64,000 bases of DNA, from NCBI GenBank assembly GCA_905221215.1, contig CAJNCI010000007.1:1-64000 (forward strand), written 5' to 3'. A program made the translations under genes and the position numbers. This document shows, one piece after another, positions 45,674 to 55,066 of this stretch. Position 1 is the stretch's first letter. Every line of letters begins with the position of its first letter. The notes under the pieces were generated by a model. The model did no database searches. It was not told the DNA's origin and worked only from the letters and a program-made list of their open reading frames with translations. The stretch is from a bacterium (GTDB taxonomy: Bacteria; Bacillota; Bacilli; Lactobacillales; Streptococcaceae).

Positions 45674-46303
45674 ATGTCAAAGCACTACAAACTTGTATTT
45701 TATAGCCGTATCTTCTTGTTTCTAGCGGCTTTTACGGGAGTTTATCTTGAAATCGCCAAGCATGGTGGATTTGGGATGCTTCTCTATTATACGGTTCTGT
45801 CAAATCTTTTAGTAGCGATTTTTACACTCTATCTCCTAAAGGTTATGAGCCGTTTAGGTGAAAACTGGCAAAGGCCAAGTCTCTTGCGCTTAAAAGGTGG
45901 GGTCACTATGAGTATCATGATTACCTGTGTGATTTACCATTTCCTCTTAGCGCCCATTGCGACTAATTTCTATACTCTGGAAAATTTCCTTTGCCACTAT
46001 ATCGTTCCCCTCTGGTTTTTAGCAGATACCCTCTTTTTTGACAAACAGGGTCAATACAAGATTTGGGATCCAGTTGTGTGGACGATTTTACCCTTGCTGT
46101 ATATGATGTTTGCTCTTTTTAATGGCTTGGTACTGAAATTAGATATTCCTAATTCTAAGGTTAGTCCTTTCCCTTACTTCTTTTTGAATGTGAACAAGGG
46201 TTGGGATGTCGTGTTCAAGTGGTGTCTGATTATCTTTGTTGCCTATATGGTGGCAGGATTTATCTTCTACTTTATTAAGCAAATCAAGAGAAAATCATCC
46301 TAA
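45674..46303 (+). CDS. Pr6Pr family membrane protein
   Basis: This 209-residue protein has six hydrophobic helices with the family features YYTVLSNLLV near residue 38, HYIVPLWFLADTLFFD in the centre and PYFFLNV before the last helix. The fold is related to FAR-17a/AIG1-like hydrolases, but activity in bacteria is unknown. Its TAA directly abuts a BOX element. Confidence 0.85.
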   Translation: MSKHYKLVFYSRIFLFLAAFTGVYLEIAKHGGFGMLLYYTVLSNLLVAIFTLYLLKVMSRLGENWQRPSLLRLKGGVTMSIMITCVIYHFLLAPIATNFYTLENFLCHYIVPLWFLADTLFFDKQGQYKIWDPVVWTILPLLYMMFALFNGLVLKLDIPNSKVSPFPYFFLNVNKGWDVVFKWCLIIFVAYMVAGFIFYFIKQIKRKSS

Positions 46304-46405
46304 TACTCTTCGAAAATCTCTTCAAACCACGTCAGCTTCACCTTGCCGTACTTAAGTACAGCCTGCGGCTAGCTTCCTAGTTTGCTCTTTGATTTTCATT
46401 GAGTA
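46304..46405 (+). repeat. BOX element (boxA-boxC type) abutting a stop codon
   Basis: It has the same 5' and 3' ends as the copy at 3410, with TACTCTTCGAAAATCTCTTC at the start. It lies at the 3' end of the Pr6Pr gene. Confidence 0.88.
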
Positions 46406-46527
46406 TAAGACACAAGGGATTCATTTTCGAGTTTAAGAAGGAGTCTACAAACCAATGAGACTTCTTCTTTTCTTGCTTGATAACCATCAAAAAATAGAAG
46501 ATTAAGAGAAAGATAGAAAGAGATTTC

Positions 46528-47679
46528 ATGAAACAATTTTTAGAACGGGCCAGTATTTTGGCTCTCTCCCTCGTTTTGATTACGTCCTTTTCGATTTCAA
46601 GTGCCCTACCAGCCATGTTTGCCTATTATCAAGGTTATCCTAAGGAACAAATTGAGCTTTTGGCGAGCTTGCCTTCCTTTGGTATCATGATCATGTTACT
46701 ACTAAATGGTTTCTTAGAAAAAATATTCCCTGAGCGCATACAGATTAGTTTGGGCTTGTTGATTTTATCACTCAGCGGGACGGCTCCCTTCTGGTATCAA
46801 GCCTATCCTTTTGTCTTTGGAACACGGATTCTCTTTGGTTTGGGAGTTGGGATGATCAATGCCAAGGCCATTTCCATTATCAGTGAACGTTATCAAGGAA
46901 AAACGCGAATTCAGATGTTAGGGCTACGCGGTTCTGCAGAGGTTGTTGGAGCTTCTCTCATTACCTTGGCAGTCGGCCAGTTGTTGGCCTTTGGTTGGAC
47001 AGCTACCTTTCTAGCCTATAGTGCTGGATTTTTGGTGCTGACCCTTTATCTGCTCTTTGTCCCTTATGGAAAAGAAAAGAAAGAAGTCAAGAAAAAAGCG
47101 AAGGAAGCAAGTCGTTTAACTCGTGAAATGAAAGGCTTGATTTTTACCCTAGCTATAGAAGCGGCAGTTGTAGTTTGTACCAATACGGCTATTACTATTC
47201 GTATTCCAAGTTTGATGGTGGAAAGAGGGCTTGGAGATGCCCAGTTATCTAGTTTTGTCCTAAGTGTCATGCAGCTGATTGGGATTGTGGCTGGGGTGAG
47301 TTTTTCTTTCTTGATTTCTATCTTTAAGGAAAAATTGCTCCTCTGGTCTGGTATTACCTTCGGCTTAGGGCAAATTGTGATTGCTTTATCTCCATCCTTG
47401 TGGGTGGTAGTGGCAGGAAGCATTCTGGCTGGTTTTGCCTACAGTGTAGCCTTGACGACGGTCTTTCAACTTGTCTCTGAAAGAATTCCAGCTAAACTCC
47501 TCAATCAAGCAACCTCATTTGCAGTTTTAGGCTGTAGTTTCGGAGCTTTCACAACCCCATTCGTTCTAGGTGCGATTGGATTACTAACTCACAATGGGAT
47601 GCTGGTCTTCGCCATTTTAGGATCCTGGTTGATTGTTACCTCTATCTTTGTTATGTACCTACTTCAAAAGAGAGCTTAG
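46528..47679 (+). CDS. Major facilitator superfamily transporter
   Basis: This 383-residue protein has about twelve membrane helices with a central charged loop ([15 protein letters not shown] near 190) separating two six-helix halves. [20 protein letters not shown] stretch corresponds to the conserved MFS loop after helix 4. Substrate is unknown; drug efflux is the usual guess. The ribosome-binding site is weak (AAAGAG). Confidence 0.85.
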   Translation: MKQFLERASILALSLVLITSFSISSALPAMFAYYQGYPKEQIELLASLPSFGIMIMLLLNGFLEKIFPERIQISLGLLILSLSGTAPFWYQAYPFVFGTRILFGLGVGMINAKAISIISERYQGKTRIQMLGLRGSAEVVGASLITLAVGQLLAFGWTATFLAYSAGFLVLTLYLLFVPYGKEKKEVKKKAKEASRLTREMKGLIFTLAIEAAVVVCTNTAITIRIPSLMVERGLGDAQLSSFVLSVMQLIGIVAGVSFSFLISIFKEKLLLWSGITFGLGQIVIALSPSLWVVVAGSILAGFAYSVALTTVFQLVSERIPAKLLNQATSFAVLGCSFGAFTTPFVLGAIGLLTHNGMLVFAILGSWLIVTSIFVMYLLQKRA

Positions 47680-47777
47680 GATTGATTCCTAAGTTTTTCT
47701 TTTTAGGAATATTGTACCCATACAATTATAAATTTTCTGGCTTGTTACGAGACCAATTTCTTGATAAAATAGAAGTT

Positions 47778-48527
47778 ATGACGAGATATAAAGCAACTAT
47801 TTCCTATGATGGTTACGCCTTTGCTGGCTTTCAGCGCCAGTCTCATACGCGTAGCGTTCAGGAAGAAATTGAAAAAACCTTGACTAGATTGAATAAGGGA
47901 CAAGCCATTACCGTTCAGGGTGCCGGTAGGACTGATAGTGGGGTTCATGCTTTGGGACAGGTGATTCATTTTGACCTCCCCTATCAAATGGATGAGGAGA
48001 AACTTCGTTTTGCCTTGGATACCCAGTCCCCTGAAGATATTGATGTGATTTCAATTGAGATTGTAGCGGATGATTTTCATTGTCGTTATGCCAAGCACAG
48101 CAAGACCTATGAGTTTGTTGTGGATAGGGGGCGTCCTAAAAATCCTATGCGCCGTCACTATGCAACTCACTTTTCCTATCCGCTCGATGTGGAGCGGATG
48201 CAGGAGGCCGTCAAAAAGCTTGAGGGGACCCATGATTTTACCGGTTTTACAGCCTCTGGAACCAGTGTAGAGGACAAGGTCCGTACCATCACAGAAGCTA
48301 GTCTCAGCGTTGATGAGACAGGACAATTTTTGACCTTTACCTTTTCAGGAAATGGTTTCTTGTATAAACAGATTCGCAATATGGTGGGGACGCTGCTCAA
48401 AATCGGCAATAATCGTATGCCAGTAGAGCAGATTGACTTGATTTTAGAGAAGAAGGACAGGCAGCTAGCAGGTCCAACGGCAGCACCAAATGGCTTGTAT
48501 TTAAAGGAGATTCGTTATGAAGAATAA
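47778..48527 (+). CDS. truA: tRNA pseudouridine(38-40) synthase
   Basis: This 249-residue enzyme modifies uridines 38-40 of the tRNA anticodon arm. The catalytic aspartate lies in [14 protein letters not shown], and a YEF-type segment ([11 protein letters not shown]) and [16 protein letters not shown] follow. A longer frame opens at 47682, but the family starts at [12 protein letters not shown]. It overlaps the kinase gene by 11 bases. Confidence 0.94.
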   Translation: MTRYKATISYDGYAFAGFQRQSHTRSVQEEIEKTLTRLNKGQAITVQGAGRTDSGVHALGQVIHFDLPYQMDEEKLRFALDTQSPEDIDVISIEIVADDFHCRYAKHSKTYEFVVDRGRPKNPMRRHYATHFSYPLDVERMQEAVKKLEGTHDFTGFTASGTSVEDKVRTITEASLSVDETGQFLTFTFSGNGFLYKQIRNMVGTLLKIGNNRMPVEQIDLILEKKDRQLAGPTAAPNGLYLKEIRYEE

Positions 48528-49290
48528 TCGTATTTTAGCACTTTCAGGAAATGATATTTTTAGTGGTGGTGGTTTATCAGCAGATTTGGCTACCTATACC
48601 CTAAACGGCTTGCATGGCTTTGTAGCTGTGACTTGTTTAACAGCCTTGACAGAGAAGGGCTTTGAAGTCTTTCCAACTGAGGATGCCATTTTTCAACATG
48701 AATTAGATAGCTTGCGTGATGTGGAGTTTGGGGGAATTAAGATTGGTCTTCTCCCTACTGTTAGTGTGGCTGAGAAGGCATTGGACTTTATCAAGCAACG
48801 TCCAGGAGTGCCTGTGGTATTGGACCCCGTCTTGGTCTGCAAGGAAACGCACGATGTAGCTGTCAGTGAACTCTGTCAAGAATTGATTCGCTTTTTCCCT
48901 CATGTCAGTGTGATTACGCCTAACCTCCCAGAAGCAGAATTATTGGCTGGTCAAGAAATCAAAACCTTGGAAGACATGAAAGCTGCAGCGCAGAAATTGC
49001 ATGAATTAGGAGCGCCAGCAGTCATTATCAAGGGAGGCAATCGCCTTAGTCAGGACAAGGCTGTAGATGTCTTTTATGATGGACAGACCTTTACAGTCCT
49101 AGAAAATCCCGTTATCCAAGGCCAAAATGCTGGGGCAGGTTGTACCTTTGCCTCAAGCATTGCCAGTCACTTGGTTAAAGGTGATGAACTTTTACCAGCA
49201 GTAGAAAGTTCTAAAGCTTTCGTTTATCGTGCCATTGCACAAGCAGATCAATATGGAGTAAGACAATATGAAGCAAACCAAAACAACTAA
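48517..49290 (+). CDS. ThiD/PdxK-like hydroxymethylpyrimidine or pyridoxine kinase
   Basis: This 257-residue ribokinase-fold protein has [15 protein letters not shown] near the start, [24 protein letters not shown] and the anion-hole [13 protein letters not shown] with its cysteine. Such proteins phosphorylate HMP for thiamine or pyridoxal for vitamin B6, and the two activities overlap in this clade. An overlapping ECF S-component gene suggests salvage of the imported vitamin. AAAGGAG precedes the ATG. Confidence 0.85.
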   Translation: MKNNRILALSGNDIFSGGGLSADLATYTLNGLHGFVAVTCLTALTEKGFEVFPTEDAIFQHELDSLRDVEFGGIKIGLLPTVSVAEKALDFIKQRPGVPVVLDPVLVCKETHDVAVSELCQELIRFFPHVSVITPNLPEAELLAGQEIKTLEDMKAAAQKLHELGAPAVIIKGGNRLSQDKAVDVFYDGQTFTVLENPVIQGQNAGAGCTFASSIASHLVKGDELLPAVESSKAFVYRAIAQADQYGVRQYEANQNN

Positions 49291-49729
49291 AATCGCCCTT
49301 GTATCCCTATTAACCGCCCTCTCTGTGGTTCTAGGTTATTTCTTAAAAATCCCAACACCGACAGGCATTCTAACTCTTTTAGATGCGGGTATCTTCTTTG
49401 CGGCCTTTTACTTTGGTAGTCGTGAAGGTGCTGTAGTCGGAGGACTAGCAGGTTTCTTGATTGACCTCTTATCAGGCTACCCTCAATGGATGTTCTTTAG
49501 CTTGGTCAACCATGGCTTGCAAGGATTTTTCGCAGGATTTAAAGGCAAAACTCAGTGGCTAGGCCTCGTTTTGGCAACTATTGCCATGGTAGGGGGCTAC
49601 GCCTTGGGTTCTACTTTAATGAATGGCTGGGCAGCAGCTCTACCAGAAATCTTACCAAATTTCATGCAAAATATAGTAGGGATGATTGTAGGATTTATCC
49701 TTAGTCAAAGTATCAAGAAGATTAAGTAA
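49268..49729 (+). CDS. ECF transporter S component (vitamin B6 or HMP type)
   Basis: This 153-residue protein has five or six helices, with a short Lys-rich N-terminus, LLDAGIFFAAFYFGSREGA and SGYPQWMFFSLVNHGLQG. It is the substrate-binding membrane subunit of an energy-coupling-factor importer. The ATPases and T component are not in the window. It overlaps the kinase gene by 23 bases, so the vitamin is probably the kinase substrate. Its TAA directly abuts a BOX element. Confidence 0.8.
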   Translation: MKQTKTTKIALVSLLTALSVVLGYFLKIPTPTGILTLLDAGIFFAAFYFGSREGAVVGGLAGFLIDLLSGYPQWMFFSLVNHGLQGFFAGFKGKTQWLGLVLATIAMVGGYALGSTLMNGWAAALPEILPNFMQNIVGMIVGFILSQSIKKIK

Positions 49730-49879
49730 TACTCTTCGAAAATCGAATTCAAACCACGTCAGCTTCATCTTACCGTAGATATGGTTACTGACTTCATCAG
49801 TCTTATCTATAACCTCAAAACAGTGTTTTGAGCAACCTGCGGTTAGCTTCCTAGTTTGCACTTTGATTTTCATTGAGTA
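49730..49879 (+). repeat. BOX element (boxA-boxB-boxC, one boxB)
   Basis: At 150 bp it has the boxA and boxC ends of the other copies plus a complete boxB (GACTTCATCAGTCTTATC... CAAAACAGTGTTTTGAG). Confidence 0.9.
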
Positions 49880-49914
49880 TAAAGAGGCTGAGTAAAAAGT
49901 CCTAAAAATCAGCA

Positions 49915-49964
49915 AAAACGCATAGTATCAGGTGTTGAAAAACCTTGATACTATGCGTTTTATT
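49915..49964. terminator. Long bidirectional terminator between the ECF gene and pepQ
   Basis: A near-perfect 19-base stem starts AAAACGCATAGTATCA and ends TGATACTATGCGTTTT. The same left arm occurs degenerately at 25897. Confidence 0.85.
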
Positions 49965-49986
49965 GTGGGAAGATTTTCGAAGAATA

Positions 49987-51069
49987 TTAATTAAAATAAA
50001 GCAAGTCTTTGCTGGTGTTTGTAAAGAGGTCGAAGCCATCCTTGGTAACAACACCGCAGTCTTCGATACGGACACCGACTTTACCAGGGATATAGATACC
50101 TGGTTCAACAGAGAAGCACATGCCTTCTTCGATGACCATGTCGTTTCCTTCCATGATAGATGGGAATTCGTGGACATCCATACCGATACCGTGACCGAGA
50201 CGGTGGTTAAAGTACTCACCGTAACCAGCTTTTTCGATGACCTCACGGGCAGCGCGGTCCACTTCATGAGCAGTCACACCTGGCTTAATAAAGTCAAGAG
50301 CAGCTTGTTGGGCTTCAAGAGTCAAGTTGTAAATATCTTTCTTGAATTGGTCAGGTTTACCGACAGCGACTGTACGAGTCATATCTGACGCGTAGCCATT
50401 GACGAGGACACCAAGGTCAAAGAGGAGAAGAGCATCATTTTCCACCTTGTTAGCTGCTGGGATACCGTGTGGATTTGCAGCATTGTCACCAGTCAAGACC
50501 ATGGTATCAAAGCTCATTTCATAGCCTTCACGTTTCATGGCAAAGTCAATTTGGGCAATAATATCTGTCTCAGTCTTATCAAGAGAAATATTGTCAAAAC
50601 CAACATTGACAGCCTTGTCAGCATAGAGACCTGCAACCATCATTTTTTGCACTTCATCAGCTGATTTGATGAGGCGCATGCGTTGGATACGAGGTGTGAG
50701 GTTTTCAAACTCAGCAGTTTCAAAGACTGTTTTCAAGCCATGATATTTGGTCAAGATGAGATTGTCAAACTCAACAGCGACATGTTTGAAGTCAAGTTGT
50801 GGAAGAGCATGTTTCATTTTTTGCCAAGGATTTTCAGAATCCACATAGCCCACAACTGGGAAAGAAACAGTGCTGCTTGCACGTTCCACTTCAAGGGCTG
50901 GGACAAAGAGGAGAGGTTCCTGATCTGCTAGGACAAAAAGGAACATTTGGCGTTCATGGGGATCACTGTAAAATCCAGTGAGGTAATTGATTGTGACGGG
51001 GTCAGATACGACAGCGACGTCTAGTTTTTCTGATTCAAGATATGTTACGATTTGTTGTAATTTAGACAT
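49987..51069 (-). CDS. pepQ: Xaa-Pro dipeptidase (M24B)
   Basis: This 360-residue cytoplasmic metallopeptidase cleaves X-Pro dipeptides. An N-terminal creatinase-like domain (1-125) precedes the pita-bread fold. Metal ligands are visible in LLFDLGVLVNGYASDMT (Asp pair), HRLGHGIGMDVHE (His), SVEPGIYIPG (Glu) and VRIEDCGVV (Glu). AGAAGG precedes the ATG. It is transcribed alone or with genes to the left. Confidence 0.94.
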   Translation of the reverse strand: MSKLQQIVTYLESEKLDVAVVSDPVTINYLTGFYSDPHERQMFLFVLADQEPLLFVPALEVERASSTVSFPVVGYVDSENPWQKMKHALPQLDFKHVAVEFDNLILTKYHGLKTVFETAEFENLTPRIQRMRLIKSADEVQKMMVAGLYADKAVNVGFDNISLDKTETDIIAQIDFAMKREGYEMSFDTMVLTGDNAANPHGIPAANKVENDALLLFDLGVLVNGYASDMTRTVAVGKPDQFKKDIYNLTLEAQQAALDFIKPGVTAHEVDRAAREVIEKAGYGEYFNHRLGHGIGMDVHEFPSIMEGNDMVIEEGMCFSVEPGIYIPGKVGVRIEDCGVVTKDGFDLFTNTSKDLLYFN

Positions 51070-51145
51070 ATGCTACCTTCTTTCTACCCCTCTATTTTGG
51101 CAAAAAATGAGAGAAAATGCAAGGGAGAAGGGTAAAAGAAACGAC

Positions 51146-51178
51146 AAAAAGAACTCCGACAAGATAACGGAGTTCTTT
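51146..51178 (-). terminator. Terminator after gatD
   Basis: AAAGAACTCCG and CGGAGTTCTTT form an 11-base stem, with a T-run on the minus strand. Confidence 0.8.
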
Positions 51179-51196
51179 GATATCATTTTACTTTGT

Positions 51197-51979
51197 TTAA
51201 GAAAAGTCAGCCTTGCTTTTGACGTCGCTGTATTCTTCAGCGATTTCTTGGCTGAGAATGTCCTCATAGGCAGGGAGTTGGATGTCCTGACCATATTTCT
51301 TCTTGAGGGCAGTAGTGACTAGGCGATAGGCCAGATTGGCATTACGAGAGAGGATAGGCCCGTGGAAGTAGGAACCAAAGACATTCTTATAATGAACCCC
51401 TTCGCCGACCTTTTCTTCGTTGTTTCCATTTCCATAGACAACCTGCCCCAGCGGTTTTTGGTCATCAGAAAGGAAGGTACGACCCTGGTGATTTTCAAAA
51501 CCATAATAGGTTTCATCGAAATCTTCATTGTGAATCTTGATATCACCGATAAAGCGGTTATTGGTCTGGTTGAGGGTGTAGTGGCCCATGACCCCTAGCC
51601 CTTCGATGCGTTTACCTGAAGCTTCAACATAATATTGGCCCAATAGTTGGAAACCACCGCAGATAGCGAGAACTACACCGTCGTTCTGGATGTAGTTATC
51701 AATGCTCTCTTTTTTAGCAGGTAGGTCGTCTGCAATAATACTCTGTTCAAAGTCTTGACCACCGCCGAAAAAGGCGATATCATAGTGGTTTTCATCAAAA
51801 TCATCATGGAGAGAAACGATGTCAACCGTCACATGGGCCCCCAGCTTTTCAGCCACATACTTGAGCATGAGGATGTTTCCATTGTCCCCGTAGGTATTCA
51901 TGAGGTTTCCATAGAGGTGGGCAATGTTGAGCTGATATGGGTAATTGCCAGCTTTTGAGGAAAGTGAAGTATAAACCAT
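51197..51979 (-). CDS. gatD: Lipid II isoglutaminyl synthase subunit GatD
   Basis: This 260-residue class I glutamine amidotransferase supplies ammonia to MurT, which amidates the second-position D-Glu of the peptidoglycan stem. The nucleophile lies in [11 protein letters not shown] and the catalytic histidine in GSYFHGPIL. Its ATG shares one base with the murT stop (TAATG), ensuring equal synthesis. The enzyme is essential in pneumococci. Confidence 0.94.
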   Translation of the reverse strand: MVYTSLSSKAGNYPYQLNIAHLYGNLMNTYGDNGNILMLKYVAEKLGAHVTVDIVSLHDDFDENHYDIAFFGGGQDFEQSIIADDLPAKKESIDNYIQNDGVVLAICGGFQLLGQYYVEASGKRIEGLGVMGHYTLNQTNNRFIGDIKIHNEDFDETYYGFENHQGRTFLSDDQKPLGQVVYGNGNNEEKVGEGVHYKNVFGSYFHGPILSRNANLAYRLVTTALKKKYGQDIQLPAYEDILSQEIAEEYSDVKSKADFS

Positions 51980-53322
51980 TAGTTCATCTCCTTTCTAACA
52001 ATCTGACGACTAGCCAGTAGTTCACGGAATTCAAGCATAGCAGTATAGGTAGCCAGAATATAGGCATGCTTGCAATCTTGATTCTTGATGGTCTTGAGAA
52101 CTTGTTCCAGATTACTTGTTTCAGTGATTTTCTCAGCTGGATAGCCAGTTACTCGAAGTCGGCGTGCAATTTCAGAATGACGAACACCGCCAGCGTTGAT
52201 TTCGGGAATGTCCATCTCAGTGATTTGTTCAAAGTCCGCATCCCAAATCCAGCTAGTATCAATACCGTCTGCATAGTTGGCATTGAGGAGAACAGAAAGG
52301 CTAAATGGATAAGGTGCTAGTTTAATCATTTCGATAGCTTGGGTCGCACCGACTGGATTTTTAATCAAGACAAGGGTGCATTCTTTATCACCGATATGGA
52401 AGGTTTCTTGGCGTCCAAAGACAGCACGGCTCTTGTCAAATCCCTGCTTGATGAGTTGTGAATCTGTACCGAGGAAACGGGCGATAGCAACCGCAGCAAG
52501 GGCGTTGTAGATATTGTAGAGCCCGCCGATTTGGATACCGTATTCTTGGCCGTCGATGACAAAGCGAGAGCGATTGTTGGTCAACTCAACTAGTTCTGTC
52601 AAGCGATAGTCCAGATCAGGACGTTTACATCCGCAGTCTTCACAGATATAGGCACCCAAGTTTGCATAAGTATTGTGCTCATATTTGAGGATGCTTTGAC
52701 AGTCAGGGCAGAGAATCCCTTCGGTATTGTAGTGAGCCAGTTTGGCTGGTCCTTTTTCCAAGTCAAAACCAAAATACTCTACAGGATTTGGAATTGCTGG
52801 CTTGTAGAAAAGCGGACTGTCACCATTGAGGAGAACAGTAGCCGTAGGTACCTTACGAATAGCATCCAAAATCATCTTATAAGTTGTGTAAATCTCACCA
52901 TAGCGGTCCATCTGGTCACGGAAGATATTAGTGATGACAAAAAGGCTAGGTTGGATATAGTCACAGATACGAGATAGACTGGCTTCGTCGATTTCGAGGA
53001 CGGCAATATTTTTCCCAGTTTTAGAAGATTTGGCTGTTAAGAAAGTTGTCGCAATTCCTGTAATCATGTTGGCACCGCTCGGGTTGGTCAGAACCTGACC
53101 ATAGACCTCTTTTAAAATGCCGACAGTAAGGGCAGTTGTCAGGGTTTTTCCATTGGTTCCAGTGACCACGACAATCTCGTAGTTCTTAGCTAGGTTTTGT
53201 AAAATATCTTTATCAAATTGAAGGGCAAGTTTACCTGGGAGCGTACTTCCGCGGCCAATACGGCTTAAAACGAAGTGGGAAGAACGCCCAGCAAGAAGGC
53301 CCAAAGTAGTTTTTAAGTTCAT
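51979..53322 (-). CDS. murT: Lipid II isoglutaminyl synthase subunit MurT
   Basis: This 447-residue Mur-ligase-like protein uses ATP to activate the D-Glu carboxylate of lipid II. The P-loop is [10 protein letters not shown] near residue 55, and a zinc ribbon in the central domain has CPDC and CEDCGC. The C-terminal domain is DUF1727. It partners with GatD encoded immediately downstream. Confidence 0.94.
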   Translation of the reverse strand: MNLKTTLGLLAGRSSHFVLSRIGRGSTLPGKLALQFDKDILQNLAKNYEIVVVTGTNGKTLTTALTVGILKEVYGQVLTNPSGANMITGIATTFLTAKSSKTGKNIAVLEIDEASLSRICDYIQPSLFVITNIFRDQMDRYGEIYTTYKMILDAIRKVPTATVLLNGDSPLFYKPAIPNPVEYFGFDLEKGPAKLAHYNTEGILCPDCQSILKYEHNTYANLGAYICEDCGCKRPDLDYRLTELVELTNNRSRFVIDGQEYGIQIGGLYNIYNALAAVAIARFLGTDSQLIKQGFDKSRAVFGRQETFHIGDKECTLVLIKNPVGATQAIEMIKLAPYPFSLSVLLNANYADGIDTSWIWDADFEQITEMDIPEINAGGVRHSEIARRLRVTGYPAEKITETSNLEQVLKTIKNQDCKHAYILATYTAMLEFRELLASRQIVRKEMN

Positions 53323-53376
53323 GTTTCTATTATATCACAAAAGAGGGAAAAGACAGATTTGAGATTTCGCAGAAGC

Positions 53377-53403
53377 AAAAACAGCCCAAATAGGGCTGTC
53401 AGC
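53377..53403 (-). terminator. Terminator after the RclA-like gene
   Basis: On the minus strand ACAGCCC and GGGCTGTTTTTG form the stem and T-run. Confidence 0.75.
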
Positions 53404-53421
53404 TAACAAATCAGTCTCAAC

Positions 53422-54738
53422 TTAAATCGCAAACAAGTCATTCAAGTTCTCAGCCAAGGTTGGGTGAGTGAAGATTTGTTTTGTGAAGTAAGTGTAAGGA
53501 ATCTTGTTGTCCATCGCAACAGTGATGATGTTGATGATTTCTTGTGAACCTTCTGAGAAGATAGTTGCACCAATAATTTCTTTGGTTTCAGTATTGACAA
53601 CAGCTTTGAAGGCTCCGCGAAGGTCTCCATTTACGTGACCACGAGGCATGGCTGCAACAGGGATTTCCTTCACTGCGTATGGAAGTTTCAAATCAGCTGC
53701 TTGGCTTTCAGTCAAACCAACTTGTGAAAGTGCAGGTGTGATGAACATAGTGTTTGGTACATTGAGACGGTCTTCAAGTGTGTAGCTGCCATCTCCAGCA
53801 AGGTAGCTGTAGACAACACGGAAGTCATCAAGTGAAATGTAGGTAAATTGAGGTCCACCGTTGACATCTCCAACTGCAAAGACACCAGGAACGTTTGTTT
53901 GACAGTGTTTGTCGACCTTGATAGCACCACGCTCAGTTAGTTCAATATCTGTATTTTCAAGTTGAAGTGGTTCTACATTTGGTTTGCGTCCAGTTGCGTA
54001 GAGAAGGGCATCGAAACGGTAAGTTTCGTTTTCAGTTACGACAAGGACTTGGTCACCATCATTTTTGATTTCAGTAGTACGGATATTTTGAAGCAATTCA
54101 ATACCGTCTTCTTCCATGTATTGTTTAGCAAGAGCTGCAATGGAAGGTTCTGCACGAGGTAGGAAAGTATCCAAGGCATCTAGGACTGTGACCTTGCTTC
54201 CAAGTTTGTTGTAAAGGCCGGCAAATTCAAGACCGATATTTCCGCCACCAAGGACACCAAGTTTTTCAGGCAATTTGTTCAAGTTTTGGATACCTGTTGA
54301 GTCAAAGACGTTTTTGCTTGTAGCAAGTCCTGGAATTGGCAAGACGTTTGAAACAGCACCAGTGTTGATGACGATTGTTTCGGCAGTTAGTTCTTGTTTT
54401 TCATCACCAGCTTGGATTTCGATGACTTTATTTGAAAGGAAGTGAGCTTCCGCATCAAAGATATCGACACCAGTACCAGCAACAGTCGCATAGTTTTTAC
54501 CGTTGAGGCGACCAGTGATAGTGTTTTTAGTAGCAATGACTTCTTCAAAAGACAAATCTTTCTCAGCAGCAACTAGCAAAGTTTTAGTTGGGATACAACC
54601 GATGTTGATACAAGTTCCACCGTACATAGCTTTGCTACGTTCAACGAGGGCAACTTTTTTGCCAGCTGAAGCCAATTTACCAGCTAGTGTTTTACCAGCT
54701 TTACCAAATCCGATAACGATTAAATCATAAGTTAACAT
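53422..54738 (-). CDS. RclA-like pyridine nucleotide-disulfide oxidoreductase
   Basis: This 438-residue flavoprotein has an FAD motif VIGFGKAGKTLAG, redox-active Cys43-Cys48 in GGTCINIGC, an NADH motif GVLGGGNIGLEFAG and a C-terminal dimer domain ending QIFTHPTLAENLNDLF. The FGKAGKTLA and AMYGGTCINIGC stretches match RclA, which protects Escherichia coli from reactive chlorine by copper-dependent NAD(P)H oxidation. Older annotations call such proteins mercuric reductase or dihydrolipoamide dehydrogenase, but no mer or acyl-transfer genes are near. AGGAGG precedes the ATG. Confidence 0.85.
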   Translation of the reverse strand: MLTYDLIVIGFGKAGKTLAGKLASAGKKVALVERSKAMYGGTCINIGCIPTKTLLVAAEKDLSFEEVIATKNTITGRLNGKNYATVAGTGVDIFDAEAHFLSNKVIEIQAGDEKQELTAETIVINTGAVSNVLPIPGLATSKNVFDSTGIQNLNKLPEKLGVLGGGNIGLEFAGLYNKLGSKVTVLDALDTFLPRAEPSIAALAKQYMEEDGIELLQNIRTTEIKNDGDQVLVVTENETYRFDALLYATGRKPNVEPLQLENTDIELTERGAIKVDKHCQTNVPGVFAVGDVNGGPQFTYISLDDFRVVYSYLAGDGSYTLEDRLNVPNTMFITPALSQVGLTESQAADLKLPYAVKEIPVAAMPRGHVNGDLRGAFKAVVNTETKEIIGATIFSEGSQEIINIITVAMDNKIPYTYFTKQIFTHPTLAENLNDLFAI

Positions 54739-54908
54739 TTATCTTCCTCCTATTCGAATTTCATTCTAGCACAAGAAAAAAACTTTTGCACAATTCTGCT
54801 ACGCTTTAAAAAAGTTAATGAAATAGTGGAAATTTTAGCTTCATTTTCTAAGGAAAATCGTTTACATGATATTATCGACGGATTTAACTATCTTTTGCTC
54901 TGGTCTTG

Positions 54909-55066
54909 TGTTATACTAGATAGGTTGCAAAGAAAACAGTACTTTTCTTTTGTGGAAAAGAAGCAACACGATTTTGTATCCAGTATATGAAAATACGTCA
55001 TAAAAAGAAAAGTATAAACTAAGCCCTATAGGGTGGCTTCGCACCACCTTTAGAAAGAAGAATAAC
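54909..55066 (+). promoter_or_regulatory. cshA extended -10 promoter and long 5' leader
   Basis: TGTTATACT (54909-54917) is an extended -10. It leaves a leader of about 145 bases, with a strong hairpin GGTGG-CTTCGCA-CCACC near 55030. Long leaders are common for cold-induced helicase genes. The stretch 54739-54908 shows nothing else. Confidence 0.45.

Noticed and set aside
53422..54738. Mercuric reductase
   Set aside because: It lacks the N-terminal heavy-metal domain and C-terminal cysteine pair of MerA, and there are no mer genes nearby. RclA-like motifs fit better.
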